From Rubrivivax sp. A210 (GTDB lineage: Bacteria > Pseudomonadota > Gammaproteobacteria > Burkholderiales > Burkholderiaceae_C), in contig NZ_CAJGBN010000001.1 in NCBI RefSeq assembly GCF_904426505.1, positions 558,001 through 622,000 on the forward strand: 64,000 bases of DNA, written 5' to 3'. Shown here piece by piece: positions 51,899-61,307 of this stretch (position 1 is its first letter; every line of letters begins with the position of its first letter). Both the position numbers and the translations under genes were made by a program. A model generated the notes under the pieces. That model worked only from the letters and a program-made list of their open reading frames with translations, had not been told where the DNA came from and searched no databases.

Positions 51899-52852
51899 TC
51901 ACGAGCAGGCTGGCGCCCCGCCCACCAACGAGACCATACGCATCATCGACGTGACCATCCCGTCGTGCTGCCGCTGACGCTCGGGCGCAAGCAACCGCAG
52001 CAACTCAGTGTCTTGCTCAAACATCGACCATCCATGCTGGTCGGGAATGCGATTGGGGTCGTCCTCCCGCTCCTTGTAGTACTGACTCTGGGCCTCGCTG
52101 ATCACCTCGCAGCGCGCGAGGATCCGCAGGAGGGCCTGCGGCCCGCCGCTCTCCGCGGGCCACGCCGCCTTGGCCTGCTCAGTGGCGCACATCAGCAACC
52201 ACTGGGGCCTGGCACCCTCGTCGTGGACGAGGCCACTGACCCACGCACTACCCGCTGCAATTACCTCATGCGGCAGCCGCCGCATCGACTGGCTTGTCGC
52301 GTCGTACACCGAGGGCGCATCGTCGCCCACGGCCGTGGCCGTGCCGTTGGGGGCCTGGGTATAGACCGTGGTGCCGGCCGAGCGACTGAACGCCAAGTGG
52401 CCGAACTGCTCACGGTACTGCGCCGTCGGTATCCAGGAATAGTGGAAGCCTCGAGTCAGGCGCGGTTCGGCCTGCACCCGCGTACCGCGGACGTGTAGGT
52501 CCATGCCCGCGCCTGGGTCGAGGAAGAACTGAAACGGCGCGCCCGGCGGGTAGAGGGGTAGGTGCTTGTACCAACTGTGCGCGCCAGATACGAAGACCGC
52601 AAAGGCCCTCATCTGGGCCTCTGTCGGCCTGGGCAAGGTGATGGTGAGCGCGCGGTATTCATCGAGCGTGAGCGCTGGCGCTGCCGCCGCCGCGGCCTGG
52701 AGCGGAGACAGATCGCCCCGTGTCTCCGCAGCCTTCGGGTCCTCGGGCTCGACTGCGGGCGACTGGGAGGCCAACTGCTCCAGCATGGCCTTGAGGCGCG
52801 CGACCCGAGGCGTGTCGTCGCTCATCGGGGTGCCCGTGTCACTGTCGCCCAC
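51899..52852 (-). CDS. Hypothetical protein
   Basis: 317 residues (Met10 at 52825 is an alternative start). A soluble protein with a Pro/Ala-rich N-terminal third; the middle is EYRALTITLPRPTEAQMRAFAVFVSG...SWYKHLPLYPPGAPFQFFLDP, and the rest has no motif I know. Composition looks coding. Convergent with the defence genes to its left and probably in the same older backbone as 53521-53997. Confidence 0.55.
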   Translation of the reverse strand: MGDSDTGTPMSDDTPRVARLKAMLEQLASQSPAVEPEDPKAAETRGDLSPLQAAAAAAPALTLDEYRALTITLPRPTEAQMRAFAVFVSGAHSWYKHLPLYPPGAPFQFFLDPGAGMDLHVRGTRVQAEPRLTRGFHYSWIPTAQYREQFGHLAFSRSAGTTVYTQAPNGTATAVGDDAPSVYDATSQSMRRLPHEVIAAGSAWVSGLVHDEGARPQWLLMCATEQAKAAWPAESGGPQALLRILARCEVISEAQSQYYKEREDDPNRIPDQHGWSMFEQDTELLRLLAPERQRQHDGMVTSMMRMVSLVGGAPACS

Positions 52853-53520
52853 AGCGCCCGTGATGGTGCAGGCGGGCTTGAGGTTGGCCTTGCTTTTCGA
52901 CCGCTTCCAGGATCACGCGCGCCATCGCCACCACCTGGTCCAGGCCCAGGAACTTGCTCATCACCCACGGCAGGTGGGGCATCCGCGGCGGCGTCCAACT
53001 GGGCATGGTCGATGTTGTACCGGAAAGCACGCTTGGCCGCGATGTTGTTGGCGCCGCCGTGCCCGGCCGGCACCACGGCGGTGGTGCATTGGCGGATAAC
53101 GCGACCATGGTCGCGCTCACGCCGTGAGCCATCGGCGGGGCACCATGCTGCAGATGTCGATGCACTCTACCCCAGGCAGCTCACCCGTTCCGTGCTGGGC
53201 CTGCAGGTTCTTCGCGGGCATGACTGCCGAGGGCACCGCGGCTCGGTGCGGGCGTGCTGGCTGCAGCCGCGTCCGATCAGGGCCAGCGGGCGGCTGCAGT
53301 GCCTGGGAGCGAGAGCCGGGCTCGGACGATGAGCCTGGGCCGCCTGGCGGTGCCGCGGGTGGGAGTGACTGGGTGCCGATTCGGAGCCGACCTGTCGAGC
53401 CCGCGGTGGCGCCTGTGGAGTGGGCGCCTTGAACGGCGCAGGCCCAAGGCGAACTGCGGGAACCGGCGCGCAGCGGCCCGGCCAACTGAAGAAGCGCCGG
53501 TCCTTGGCTACAACTCCCTG
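52853..53520. other. Stretch without an intact gene; possible decayed coding
   Basis: 668 bases. Minus-strand frames carry pieces that read like protein (GHGGANNIAAKRAFRYNIDH near 53000-53060; MPAKNLQAQHGTGELPGVEC near 53140-53220) but are interrupted or lack starts, as if a gene had been frameshifted. No repeat or strong hairpin was noted. Confidence 0.3.
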
Positions 53521-53997
53521 CTATTCGTCGAAAGAAAGCCCCCGGCCCGTCTGGTACTCATAGCCCAACCCCGAGGCCCGCGGCAGCAACTGGTTCAGGC
53601 GGTGCCGGGTGCGCTGGTGCCAAGCCGCCAGGGCTTCCCAGCCAACAGGCGGGCTGCCCGCCCACGTGAGCACTACGGGCGAGGGGTAGCGGTCTATCTC
53701 AACGCCGTACATGCCGGCGTCGAGCACTAGCTCACTGGATGCCGCCGGGCAGATGCTGATGCGCTCCAGCTCACCCATGATCGTCTTGAGGTCGGCCTGC
53801 GGCAGCGCGGCCTCACTCACGTCCGGCCCTAGGGCCCCGGGAGGGCTTACCTCGCAGTCGAGGGTGCGCCGCACGACATGGCCGTGCCCTGCCGTGATGA
53901 CTAACCAGGTGTAGGGGGCGGCGATGGGCGCGTGGTGCCACAACCGCAGCACGGTCGGCGCGTCACGGTGGGCGTCGGGGAGGGGCATAGGCGGCAT
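53521..53997 (-). CDS. Hypothetical protein
   Basis: 158 residues from ATG 53997 (an in-frame start at 54117 is possible but adds an Ala/Pro/Ser-rich tail). Starts MPPMPLPDAHRDAPTVLRLW, then a region that may be beta-rich (YTWLVITAGHGHVVRRTLDC), ending VGWEALAAWHQRTRHRLNQL. Unassigned. It resembles its neighbour at 51899 in being a Pro-rich soluble protein that mentions PLP-like numeric motifs only by chance; no function is claimed. Confidence 0.45.
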   Translation of the reverse strand: MPPMPLPDAHRDAPTVLRLWHHAPIAAPYTWLVITAGHGHVVRRTLDCEVSPPGALGPDVSEAALPQADLKTIMGELERISICPAASSELVLDAGMYGVEIDRYPSPVVLTWAGSPPVGWEALAAWHQRTRHRLNQLLPRASGLGYEYQTGRGLSFDE

Positions 53998-54846
53998 CGT
54001 AAACGTGGGCGGCGCCTCGGGCGCGGTTGCCGCCGATGCCGGGGTGCGCGAGGGCGTGGCGGTGATGGGGAGGGCCTGTGCCCGGGCGTCGCGGGCGTGG
54101 CTGGCGCCCGGCACCACGGGGCCTGCTCGGGTGCGGGCCTGGGGGCCTCAGCGTCTGGCCGCGACCCTGCGGCAGGGAGACTTCCCGCCGTCTCGCGGCC
54201 GAAGGGTCGCAGGGAGATGGCCAAGCCGACGGCAAGCACGGGCCCATTGGCGCCGCAATGCGGCGCGGCGCAGGTGCTACAGCCCGAGGTCACCGCGCCG
54301 GTGCCCTGCGCCAGCAAAGCCTGGAGCAGCGCGGCCTCGCGCCCGTGCATTGCATGGCGGCACTGCAATTACCTCCATTTTGCGCAACAGTCAGTCGGCA
54401 TATCCGAGCACGACGGAGTTCGCGTCCTGTTCCCGCGATTGCATCTCCTGGACGTGTCCTGTAATTGAGATGCAGCATTTCAGCTAATTTGGCGCCGCGC
54501 AAGCCCTCGCGCCACAGCGATAGATTACTTCGTTGAAGCAGTGGAATCAGGCCAAAATGTGGGGCCTCGGGGAGGGGCGCCAATATCCATTGCCGCGTTT
54601 GCGACCAGAGGGACGCGATCCTGTAGCTGATCACGTGGCAGGTGCGGCTCGGCCGGGGGCGACGCCCCCTGCATCGGCGCACGACGAACCCCGAGGCCGG
54701 GGGGGTCTGCTGGGGGGTGGAGAATTGCTCCACCCTGCCTGTCGCCTCAGGCTTGGTACACATAATTTGAAAATATGTGTTTGGTACCTGGAGCGACTGG
54801 CAGGGTGGAGCATCCCCCCACCCCAGGCCCTGAGCATGGGCGGGCT
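53998..54846. promoter_or_regulatory. Long non-coding region downstream of the primase gene with a strong inverted repeat
   Basis: 849 bases. The right end holds the repeat cluster at 54716-54812; the rest has only overlapping low-complexity frames that I do not support as genes. A region like this next to a primase/helicase gene is a candidate replication origin of a satellite-type island. Confidence 0.4.
54716..54812. repeat. Inverted repeat with GGGTGGAG motifs (candidate origin or cruciform)
   Basis: A 14-bp perfect inverted repeat, TGCTCCACCCTGCC (54726-54739) and GGCAGGGTGGAGCA (54799-54812), encloses a second one, ACACATA (54758-54764) and TATGTGT (54774-54780), with partly matching bases between. 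GGGTGGAG or its complement appears three times (54716, 54728, 54803). It lies 35 bases beyond the primase stop. Confidence 0.6.
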
Positions 54847-57800
54847 TCATTGCAGCCCCGTCACCGAGTACCGGCTCAGCCCCTTGACGACGCGGCGCTT
54901 GAGCTGGACGTACTCTGCACCCTCGTCTCCGATCCTGGCAGGGCGTCCGACTGCGGCCCGGAGTGCCCTGCCCACGGAAGCCTCACTGTCCAGGCTCTTG
55001 GTGCGCAGCGTGCCGAGCACCGCACGTAGGCGCTGTATACGCTCTGCCCGCAGTTGCCCCGGCGTTGGCGGCCGGTCGCTGCTGGCGGGCTCATCGTCCA
55101 GGCCGTCGAAGCCAAAGTTGGTGAAGCTCGCCGCCCGCACCACGTCGCCGGCCGTGAACTCCTTGGCCTCGAATTCCTCGTGCAGGGTTTCAACAAGAAG
55201 CTGGTAGCCCTGCAGATCCTCCGATCCCTCGGCGTTTGCCGAGAACACATCGGCGATGTCGGCGCCCCCGGCCCAGATCAGCGGCTGCCGCACCATCCGA
55301 TCCCACTGCGGGAACCGGGTCTTGACGGTCATGGTGGTGGCGCTCGCGCAGTAGCCGGCGATGATGCCGATCACGTCGCGCAACAGCGCCGCCCGGGCCG
55401 CCAGCGCATGCGCCAGAACGTCCGGCTGCTCGAACTGACGCTCGTGCGGTCGGGGGCTCTTCGAGGTCAGACGCACCGTGATCCAGCGCGTCACCTCGTC
55501 GGCGCCCAGGGCCACGTTGTTGCCCGTCAGCACGAACAGCACGTTGGTCAAACACGTGGCGTCGCGCGACACCCCGAGCAGGCGCTGGGTCAGCACCGGC
55601 CCCGTCATGGCCGCGGCCACCGAGGGCGATCTGAACGTGGTCCCATCGGTGAGGTTGTCGAAGCACACCATCGCAGGCGACCTCAGCAAGGCCGCCAGCA
55701 GCCGCTTCTGAACCTCGGTCTCGTCGCCCTCGGCCCAGCTCGTGACGGGCATGTCGTGGCCGGTCAACGTGATGTGGATGCGCCGGGCCAGCGTCGTCTT
55801 GCCGCTGGACTGCACGGCGGCCAGGATGGCCAGGCCGGGCGCGATGTCGAGCGCGCGGCGCTGCACACCCGTGAACAAGCCCGCCATCGCGGCGTCGGCG
55901 TCCAATTCGGTGGCGAACTCGAAGCCCTCCAGGAAGACCCGCCGCAGCCTAGCCAGAGCAGCCTGGGCCTCCGGTTGGCTGTAGGGCTGGGCCTCCACAG
56001 CCTCGGCCCCCGACATGAAGAGGCCCGTGCGCTCGTGCAGGCCGACGGCGGTGAGGATTTCGCCGCCGGGCAGCACGAGCGGGTGCGTGACCAGCCCCGA
56101 TACGGCCGGCGCGGCATGGGCCTTCTTGCTGAGCAGGATCTTGATCACGCGGTCAGGCACCGCCATGGGCTCTTCCCCGCCCTTGGTGGCCCTGTAAAGC
56201 ACCACGACCTGCTCGGCCTTGGACAGCACCGCCACCTCGTCCAGGGGCTCGATCTGCGGCACCGGCGGCGAGGCGTGGTCCTCGTCGTCGATCAAGTGCG
56301 TGTACGGCATCACCTTGACGGTGACGCAGGCCAGCACACCGGCGAAGCTGATGTACTCGCCCGGCGCCGCAGTGGCCACGATGGCGTCCTCTATGGCGCG
56401 CGCGTGTTGGGTCTGGTCCTCGGGCTGATAGAGCTGCCGGGCGCGCCCTGCGGTGCGACGGGCGGCCTCCTCGGCCCTGCGCTGGCGCGCTGCCTGTTCG
56501 CGTGCGGCACGGAGCGCCGCGTTGAGCTGGCGCTTGCCGATGCCGGTCAGGCGGTGCACCTCATCGACGACCTGGGCGGCCAGGTCGCGCCGCATGGCCA
56601 CCACCAGTTCGACCCAGACCTGAGCGACCTGGTCACCGGGCAACTGCCGGAGTTGCAGGATGACCGTGTCGGGGCTGGTCACGGCTTCGGCCGCGCCGAA
56701 TTCGGCCTCGGCGCTGGGCCGGCCTTCGGCCAGTTCCTGCATGACTTCGGGGCAGTTCTCCTTGATCCAGCCCCTCATCGCCTCGGTGCTGGGCAGTTGG
56801 GAGACTGGGGTGGCCTCGGCCACGACCTCGTCCAGATGACCGAAGAGGTGCAGGCGCACGAAGTCGTAGACGTTCACGCGCCGGTTCTGCACAGTGGGCG
56901 CCGTGTTGTGCACGCTTACCAGCCCGTTGCCGCACTCGGTGATGAAGACGCCGTCGGGGGCGTGTTCACCTGCGATCCACGAGAAGTGCTGGTCGTCGCG
57001 CCCCTGCTCGAACTCGTCCGACATGAGTTCGAGCAGGCGCATAGGGCTGAACACCCTGCAGAAGGCCCCGACCATGCCCGGCTTGTCGCCTGGGTCGGTC
57101 ATTCGCGCGTGACCTCCGCCAGGCTGCCGAGCGCGGGACAGGACGGCTGCCGGAATGACCAAGTCCACGGCGTCGCCCTGCGGGCCCGCGTACAACCCCG
57201 AGCGCACCGGCACCGGGTCGTTCTGGATGATCGGCGCGGCCGTGTAGTGCACCTGCACGGGGTTGTAGACGCTCTTGTCAATGCCGGGCACCGTTTCGGC
57301 CCAGGCGCGCAGTTCGGCGCTGGTGCGCGGCTGATCGAGCCAGTACCAGAGATGTGCCTTCAGCACCCCAGCGCAGCTCGGGTGGCCCGCGCTGGCGGAC
57401 AGCGACCAGAAGAAGCCCCGGCCTTGGAAGGCCGCAGGCAGCTCGCTGGCCACGCACTCCAGGCAAGCATGCAACGGGTCGGCCACGGGGTCCAGAGCCG
57501 GCCGAAACCCGTCCACGTCGATCATCATCCAGTGCCGGGCGCAGTCGCGGAACAGCTTGCCATTGCGCAGCACCGCGCCGTCGTGCAGCTTGAAGGTCGG
57601 ATCCTTGACCAGCTCGTGAGCCAGGATGCCGGGCATGACCTGCGCCGCCACTTCGACGCCGACGTGGGCGCCGCGGATCACGCACATGTCGCGCCGGCGC
57701 TCCAGGTCCTGCAGCACCTCTGCAAGGTCTGCGAGGTTGGAGACCTTCTGCTCGCCGAACATGTACTGCTTGGCCCGGTCGTAGCCAGCGATGGTGCCGT

Positions 57801-58014
57801 CTGTCAGCCACTCTTTGGCCATGACCTTGCCGAACGTGCGCAGGACGGTGAGGTGGTCTGCGCGTCCAAGCGCTTGCGCGGAGCCTGCTGGGGCACCCCC
57901 TTGCGGGGGCACCAGCCTGTCTGCGAAGGCGCTTCGATTGCGCGTGCGAGGCGGGGCTTCGTTGTGGGAAGGTTGACCGCTGGGCGCGGGGCCGTTGGTC
58001 ATCGCGTGGCTCAT
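54847..58014 (-). CDS. Primase/helicase-like replication protein of element B
   Basis: 1055 residues. The N-terminal half has primase-like features (CARHWMMIDVDGFRPAL, a D-x-D pair, and HLWYWLDQPRTSAELR) and the C-terminal half a helicase-like P-loop (AAVQSSGKTTLARRIHITL near 735), with CFDNLTDGT and VLFVLTGNN (Walker B/sensor-like) after it. Large primase-helicase fusions of this sort replicate P4-like satellites and islands. The start overlaps the upstream gene by 4 bases. The exact family is not certain. Confidence 0.7.
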   Translation of the reverse strand: MSHAMTNGPAPSGQPSHNEAPPRTRNRSAFADRLVPPQGGAPAGSAQALGRADHLTVLRTFGKVMAKEWLTDGTIAGYDRAKQYMFGEQKVSNLADLAEVLQDLERRRDMCVIRGAHVGVEVAAQVMPGILAHELVKDPTFKLHDGAVLRNGKLFRDCARHWMMIDVDGFRPALDPVADPLHACLECVASELPAAFQGRGFFWSLSASAGHPSCAGVLKAHLWYWLDQPRTSAELRAWAETVPGIDKSVYNPVQVHYTAAPIIQNDPVPVRSGLYAGPQGDAVDLVIPAAVLSRARQPGGGHARMTDPGDKPGMVGAFCRVFSPMRLLELMSDEFEQGRDDQHFSWIAGEHAPDGVFITECGNGLVSVHNTAPTVQNRRVNVYDFVRLHLFGHLDEVVAEATPVSQLPSTEAMRGWIKENCPEVMQELAEGRPSAEAEFGAAEAVTSPDTVILQLRQLPGDQVAQVWVELVVAMRRDLAAQVVDEVHRLTGIGKRQLNAALRAAREQAARQRRAEEAARRTAGRARQLYQPEDQTQHARAIEDAIVATAAPGEYISFAGVLACVTVKVMPYTHLIDDEDHASPPVPQIEPLDEVAVLSKAEQVVVLYRATKGGEEPMAVPDRVIKILLSKKAHAAPAVSGLVTHPLVLPGGEILTAVGLHERTGLFMSGAEAVEAQPYSQPEAQAALARLRRVFLEGFEFATELDADAAMAGLFTGVQRRALDIAPGLAILAAVQSSGKTTLARRIHITLTGHDMPVTSWAEGDETEVQKRLLAALLRSPAMVCFDNLTDGTTFRSPSVAAAMTGPVLTQRLLGVSRDATCLTNVLFVLTGNNVALGADEVTRWITVRLTSKSPRPHERQFEQPDVLAHALAARAALLRDVIGIIAGYCASATTMTVKTRFPQWDRMVRQPLIWAGGADIADVFSANAEGSEDLQGYQLLVETLHEEFEAKEFTAGDVVRAASFTNFGFDGLDDEPASSDRPPTPGQLRAERIQRLRAVLGTLRTKSLDSEASVGRALRAAVGRPARIGDEGAEYVQLKRRVVKGLSRYSVTGLQ

Positions 58015-58535
58015 TGCTGCGCCTCCTCGATTTCCGTTGAGGCGGGCAGCGCGGGCAGGCCCAAGAGTCGAAGCACTTCGCCTAAGAGCCGCCCCAGGCC
58101 ACGGTCGGGAGTGCCTATGATAAGCATGAGGATCAACGCGAAGCGCTGCTCGCCGCCGATCTCCCCAATGGCCGAAAATGCGCGAAGGCGAACATTGTGG
58201 TGCACGCCGTGCAATGCCTCGAAGTAGATGGCGAAGCCCAGGATCAGAAACACTTGAATGGCATCGTTTCGGGGGGGAAGGACATGCTCGCCGAAGCACT
58301 CCCGTACAGCGCTGTAGACGAAAGCCCTTTCTTCTTTGAAGCGGTCGTCCGGATCCAGGTTCTTCTGCACCTGGGTAGCCAGTCGGCTGGCCGCCTTCAC
58401 CCGCAGTTCGTCACAGGGCCCAGCCCTGAGGCGCATCGCCTGCATGGCACGTCGGATCGTGTCCACCGCTCCGAGAATCAGATCGGCTTCTTGGGGCGTT
58501 GCGGGACGCGCGGCATCGGTCGTAAAATCATTCAT
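58011..58535 (-). CDS. Hypothetical protein upstream of the primase
   Basis: 174 residues, ATG at 58535 with GGAG 8 bases upstream. Mostly helical; a hydrophobic stretch (AIQVFLILGFAIYFEALHG) could be buried or membrane-associated. It ends in an ATGA overlap with the primase gene, so it is probably part of the replication operon. No family recognised. Confidence 0.6.
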   Translation of the reverse strand: MNDFTTDAARPATPQEADLILGAVDTIRRAMQAMRLRAGPCDELRVKAASRLATQVQKNLDPDDRFKEERAFVYSAVRECFGEHVLPPRNDAIQVFLILGFAIYFEALHGVHHNVRLRAFSAIGEIGGEQRFALILMLIIGTPDRGLGRLLGEVLRLLGLPALPASTEIEEAQQ

Positions 58536-58764
58536 ACGGTGCTCCGAAGAATTGTTGAAGCAATGCAAGGGGAATCGTGGTCATCGGGCAGAGGATTCAT
58601 CGCCGGCTGGAATCGACGCTGAATCCGACGGTGACAAGGGGGCCCGCGCGCTGATGCGGGCCTTCTGCTTTCATCGCCCGCAGTTTCCCCAGCACAGACA
58701 TAGCACTGCTGGCTTCTTGCGACTTCGGCCATGGCGACAGCCAGTGCGCTGCTGTCGGCGGGCT
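58536..58764. other. Short intergenic region with a GC hairpin
   Basis: Between the AlpA-like gene and the hypothetical gene upstream of the primase. A stem GGCCCGC (58641-58647) / GCGGGCC (58656-58662) is followed on the plus strand by TTCTGCTTT, so it resembles a terminator for rightward transcription, although no rightward gene ends here. No gene seen. Confidence 0.35.
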
Positions 58765-59010
58765 TCATGGACGCGGCCCCTGGGCCTGTTCGACTCCAGC
58801 CATCCAGGCCCGCACATCCTCGACCCGGAATGCTGTAATGCGAGGCGCCAGCTTGACGGGGGCGGGGAAGGTGCCCAGCTTGATCCACCGCCACAGGGTG
58901 GCCGGGGCGATGGGCAGAATGGCCGGCGGGTCAGGCCGACCTAGCAGTTGGTTGGGTCGAACGTAGCCCGTAGCCGGTAGCAGGCACGAGGCAAGGTGCT
59001 TGTTGGTCAC
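58765..59010 (-). CDS. AlpA-family regulator / excisionase
   Basis: 81 residues with a MerR-like winged helix (LPIAPATLWRWIKLGTFPAPVKLAPRITAFRVEDVRAWM, i.e. the AlpA pattern). In P4-like islands AlpA activates excision or the replication operon. It lies between the integrase-linked gene and the primase operon, the usual position. Confidence 0.8.
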   Translation of the reverse strand: MTNKHLASCLLPATGYVRPNQLLGRPDPPAILPIAPATLWRWIKLGTFPAPVKLAPRITAFRVEDVRAWMAGVEQAQGPRP

Positions 59011-59218
59011 GATGAGGCCTAGGGAGACTGTGGAGAGGACTCCAATGTCAATGCCGAGGCCTGTAGGGCCTAGGACGCCAACTCGAAAAACTGGACCGGG
59101 TGGCGTCCAGAAGTGCGTGTGCGTGGCACACGCGACCGCCCGCCACTGCGGCCGCGTTTCGGGCCCCGAGGTCGGCCGCCCCTGAGTCAGGCGCTGTGCC
59201 GCCGTGACTGCACGCTTG

Positions 59219-59872
59219 TCAGGCGGGGCTGGCCTTCATGCGCGCCAGGTACTGCCGGATGGAGCGATCAGGGTTGGCACCTTCCTGGCCGGTCGCCACC
59301 TCAAACATGACCTGGGCGACGCGCAGGAAGCTCGGCCTGGCGACCTTGGGGAGCGTGCGTGACACTGGCAGTGCAGCGGCGGCCGCCCGGGACGCGGCGT
59401 CGTCGGGGCGCGCCAGGGCTTCGGCTATGGATTCGATGGCCCGCCATGATGCAACCGTGGGCGTACGGCGCGCCTTCGGGGCCGCGTCCAATGCTTCATT
59501 GGCGATGGCGAAAGCCAGCAGGACGATCTTCGACGCGACCGGGTAGCCCACATTGTCAGCATGCTCGGCATGGAACTGCCACCCGACGCGAGCGCCGGCC
59601 GCATTCAGATGGCCCAGCGCCTCCGCGCTCGCCGATGGCCGCTTCGCGCCTTCCAAGCGCGCCACCAGCTTCGCAGCAGCACCAGTGTGCTTCTTGAGTT
59701 CCTTCAGCAAGTCGCGAGTGTCGTTGCAGGACGCGGATCGTTGAAGGTCGAAGGCCATGTCGCGAGCAGCGCGCTCCAGAAATACCAGTTGCTGGTCCGT
59801 GACACCGTCGAGCTTCTTCAGGTCTCGACGTTGGGCGGGGTTGAGTCGAGGTGGAGTTGGAGTTGCCTTCAC
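59219..59872 (-). CDS. Hypothetical protein downstream of the integrase
   Basis: 217 residues, soluble, helical, with basic ends. MKATPTPPRLNPAQRRDLKKLDG at the start and many Ala/Arg. It overlaps the integrase stop by 4 bases, so it is co-translated; genes at this place in P4-like islands are often DNA-binding helpers. No family recognised. Confidence 0.6.
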   Translation of the reverse strand: MKATPTPPRLNPAQRRDLKKLDGVTDQQLVFLERAARDMAFDLQRSASCNDTRDLLKELKKHTGAAAKLVARLEGAKRPSASAEALGHLNAAGARVGWQFHAEHADNVGYPVASKIVLLAFAIANEALDAAPKARRTPTVASWRAIESIAEALARPDDAASRAAAAALPVSRTLPKVARPSFLRVAQVMFEVATGQEGANPDRSIRQYLARMKASPA

Positions 59873-61281
59873 GGAAGTGCCTCTGCTTTGGCTCCTGGCT
59901 CACGCTCGGCCGCGGTCAACTCCGCGGCCCCACCTAGCGCATCGAGGTGGGCAGCAAATGCCGCCAGAGCGGCGCGCTTCTCCGTCATGTAGTCGTGCCG
60001 GTCGTAGTGCCGATCCTGGACGCCACCCAGGCCATGCGACTGGATCTGCGCCCTGACCTCCTTGCTCACGCCCATCGCGGCCATCATGGTCTCTGCGGTG
60101 CGCCTCAGGTCGCGCACCTGGAAGCCGGTCTTGATGTCGCCGTTATTGAGCAGAAGCTGTACGATTTCGGCCGCGGCAGCACTGACCGTCGTCGTCACCG
60201 TCGCGGCCTTCTTGCCCTTCGCGAAGAGCGCATCAGACTTTTTGCGCTCGGCCCGCACGACCAAGTCCTTGACGACATCCAATGCCAGGCCGTTGATGGG
60301 CAGCACGTGCCGGCGCGGCTGCTGCCGGCGGCCCTTGGGGTCGAGCAGCGTGAGCGTCTTCGCGTCCAGGTCAACGTCGGTCACCCTCGCCCGCAACAAC
60401 TGAGTGGGGCGCTGGCCACCCAGGAGCAGCATCAATGCGATGGCCGAGCGCGCCAGGGGCGCCTCGTTGAGCGGCCCGGCGGTCAGTTGACGCCAGAGCA
60501 CGCCCAGCTCGGCGCCCGCCAGGGCACGCTCCCTGGCGCGGTTAAACGACGAAAGTGCTGCGGTATTGGCCACAGGGTTCGCTTCGATGCCGAAGCGGAG
60601 CAGCTCGGCCGGTGCGGTGGCGTCCAGTTCGGCCTTGAGGGCGAGTGCATAGGCAGCGCGCAGGTATGAGCGCAGCTTGGCTGCAGTTCTGCCGCGACCG
60701 CTTTCAACGACGCTGCGGATGAGTGCTGCGGCCTGCTTGCTGGTGAGCTTGCACGCAGGCATCTCGGCCCACTCCGTGCCTTTGATGTTCTTGTTGAAGA
60801 TCGTGTTCGCGTCATTGGCCGAGACCTTGCCGGCCTTGCGCAGGTGCTTGACATACCAGTCGCACAGCGCGCTCACCGTGTGGCTGGCGACCTGTGCCTG
60901 TTCCAGGCGCTGCTGCTCTGCCTGGAGCGCCTGCTCTCGGACCGCGGTCTGGCGGGCGCTCTCCTCGGCATCGAGGTGAGAGGCCACATCGCGGCTGCCC
61001 TCCACCCGGTGAAGCGCGGCAAAAGTGCGGGCGCGCTCGCGGGCTTGCTCCAGGGTGTACCGGCCCTCCATAGGCTTGGCAGTGAAGGGCCGCATGGCGA
61101 TGACCTTCCTGGCGCCATCGATGGAGTAGCGGTAGTACCAGAGCTTCGAGCCTGTGCTCTGCACCCGCAGCACGAGGCGCCCACCACCCCGCGTGCCATC
61201 GTCGTCGCTGAGGTAGTAGTCGTTGACACGGGGCTTGGCGCGTTCAATCGCCATGGCCGTCAGCCTGCTGCCTTTGGGCAT
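59869..61281 (-). CDS. int: P4-like tyrosine integrase of element B
   Basis: 470 residues. An N-terminal DUF4102-like arm-binding domain (LTAMAIERAKPRVNDYYLSDDDG; LVLRVQSTGSKLWYYRYSIDG), a core-binding domain and a catalytic domain with R291 (LGGQRPTQLLRA), R-x2-R in place of H-x2-R (FQVRDLRRT), H416 (SHGLGG) and nucleophile Y426 (DRHYDRHDY). The replacement of the usual His is noted. The gene starts 162 bases from att copy 2, and its promoter region carries the arm-type repeat, so it may be self-regulated. Confidence 0.88.
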   Translation of the reverse strand: MPKGSRLTAMAIERAKPRVNDYYLSDDDGTRGGGRLVLRVQSTGSKLWYYRYSIDGARKVIAMRPFTAKPMEGRYTLEQARERARTFAALHRVEGSRDVASHLDAEESARQTAVREQALQAEQQRLEQAQVASHTVSALCDWYVKHLRKAGKVSANDANTIFNKNIKGTEWAEMPACKLTSKQAAALIRSVVESGRGRTAAKLRSYLRAAYALALKAELDATAPAELLRFGIEANPVANTAALSSFNRARERALAGAELGVLWRQLTAGPLNEAPLARSAIALMLLLGGQRPTQLLRARVTDVDLDAKTLTLLDPKGRRQQPRRHVLPINGLALDVVKDLVVRAERKKSDALFAKGKKAATVTTTVSAAAAEIVQLLLNNGDIKTGFQVRDLRRTAETMMAAMGVSKEVRAQIQSHGLGGVQDRHYDRHDYMTEKRAALAAFAAHLDALGGAAELTAAEREPGAKAEALP

Positions 61282-61283
61282 TT

Positions 61284-61307
61284 CGTTGCCTTTACGTTGC
61301 CGTTATG
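61284..61307 (+). repeat. Putative integrase arm-type site, right end of element B
   Basis: Tandem units CGTTGCCTTTA and CGTTGCCGTTA, matching the left-end repeat at 41782-41805 at 21 of 24 positions in the same orientation. It lies just before the integrase start. Confidence 0.55.

Noticed and set aside
54290..54850. A 186-codon minus-strand frame after the primase gene
   Set aside because: It runs across the inverted repeat, is rich in Arg/Cys/Pro as expected by chance, and has no ribosome site.
55054..58227. A 1057-codon open frame on the plus strand
   Set aside because: It is antisense to the primase/helicase-like gene, has the low-complexity Arg/Gly/His-rich look of a shadow frame in GC-rich DNA, and lacks a ribosome site.
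58641..58662. Hairpin as a terminator of the AlpA transcript
   Set aside because: The T-rich side lies on the plus strand, while the neighbouring genes are transcribed on the minus strand.
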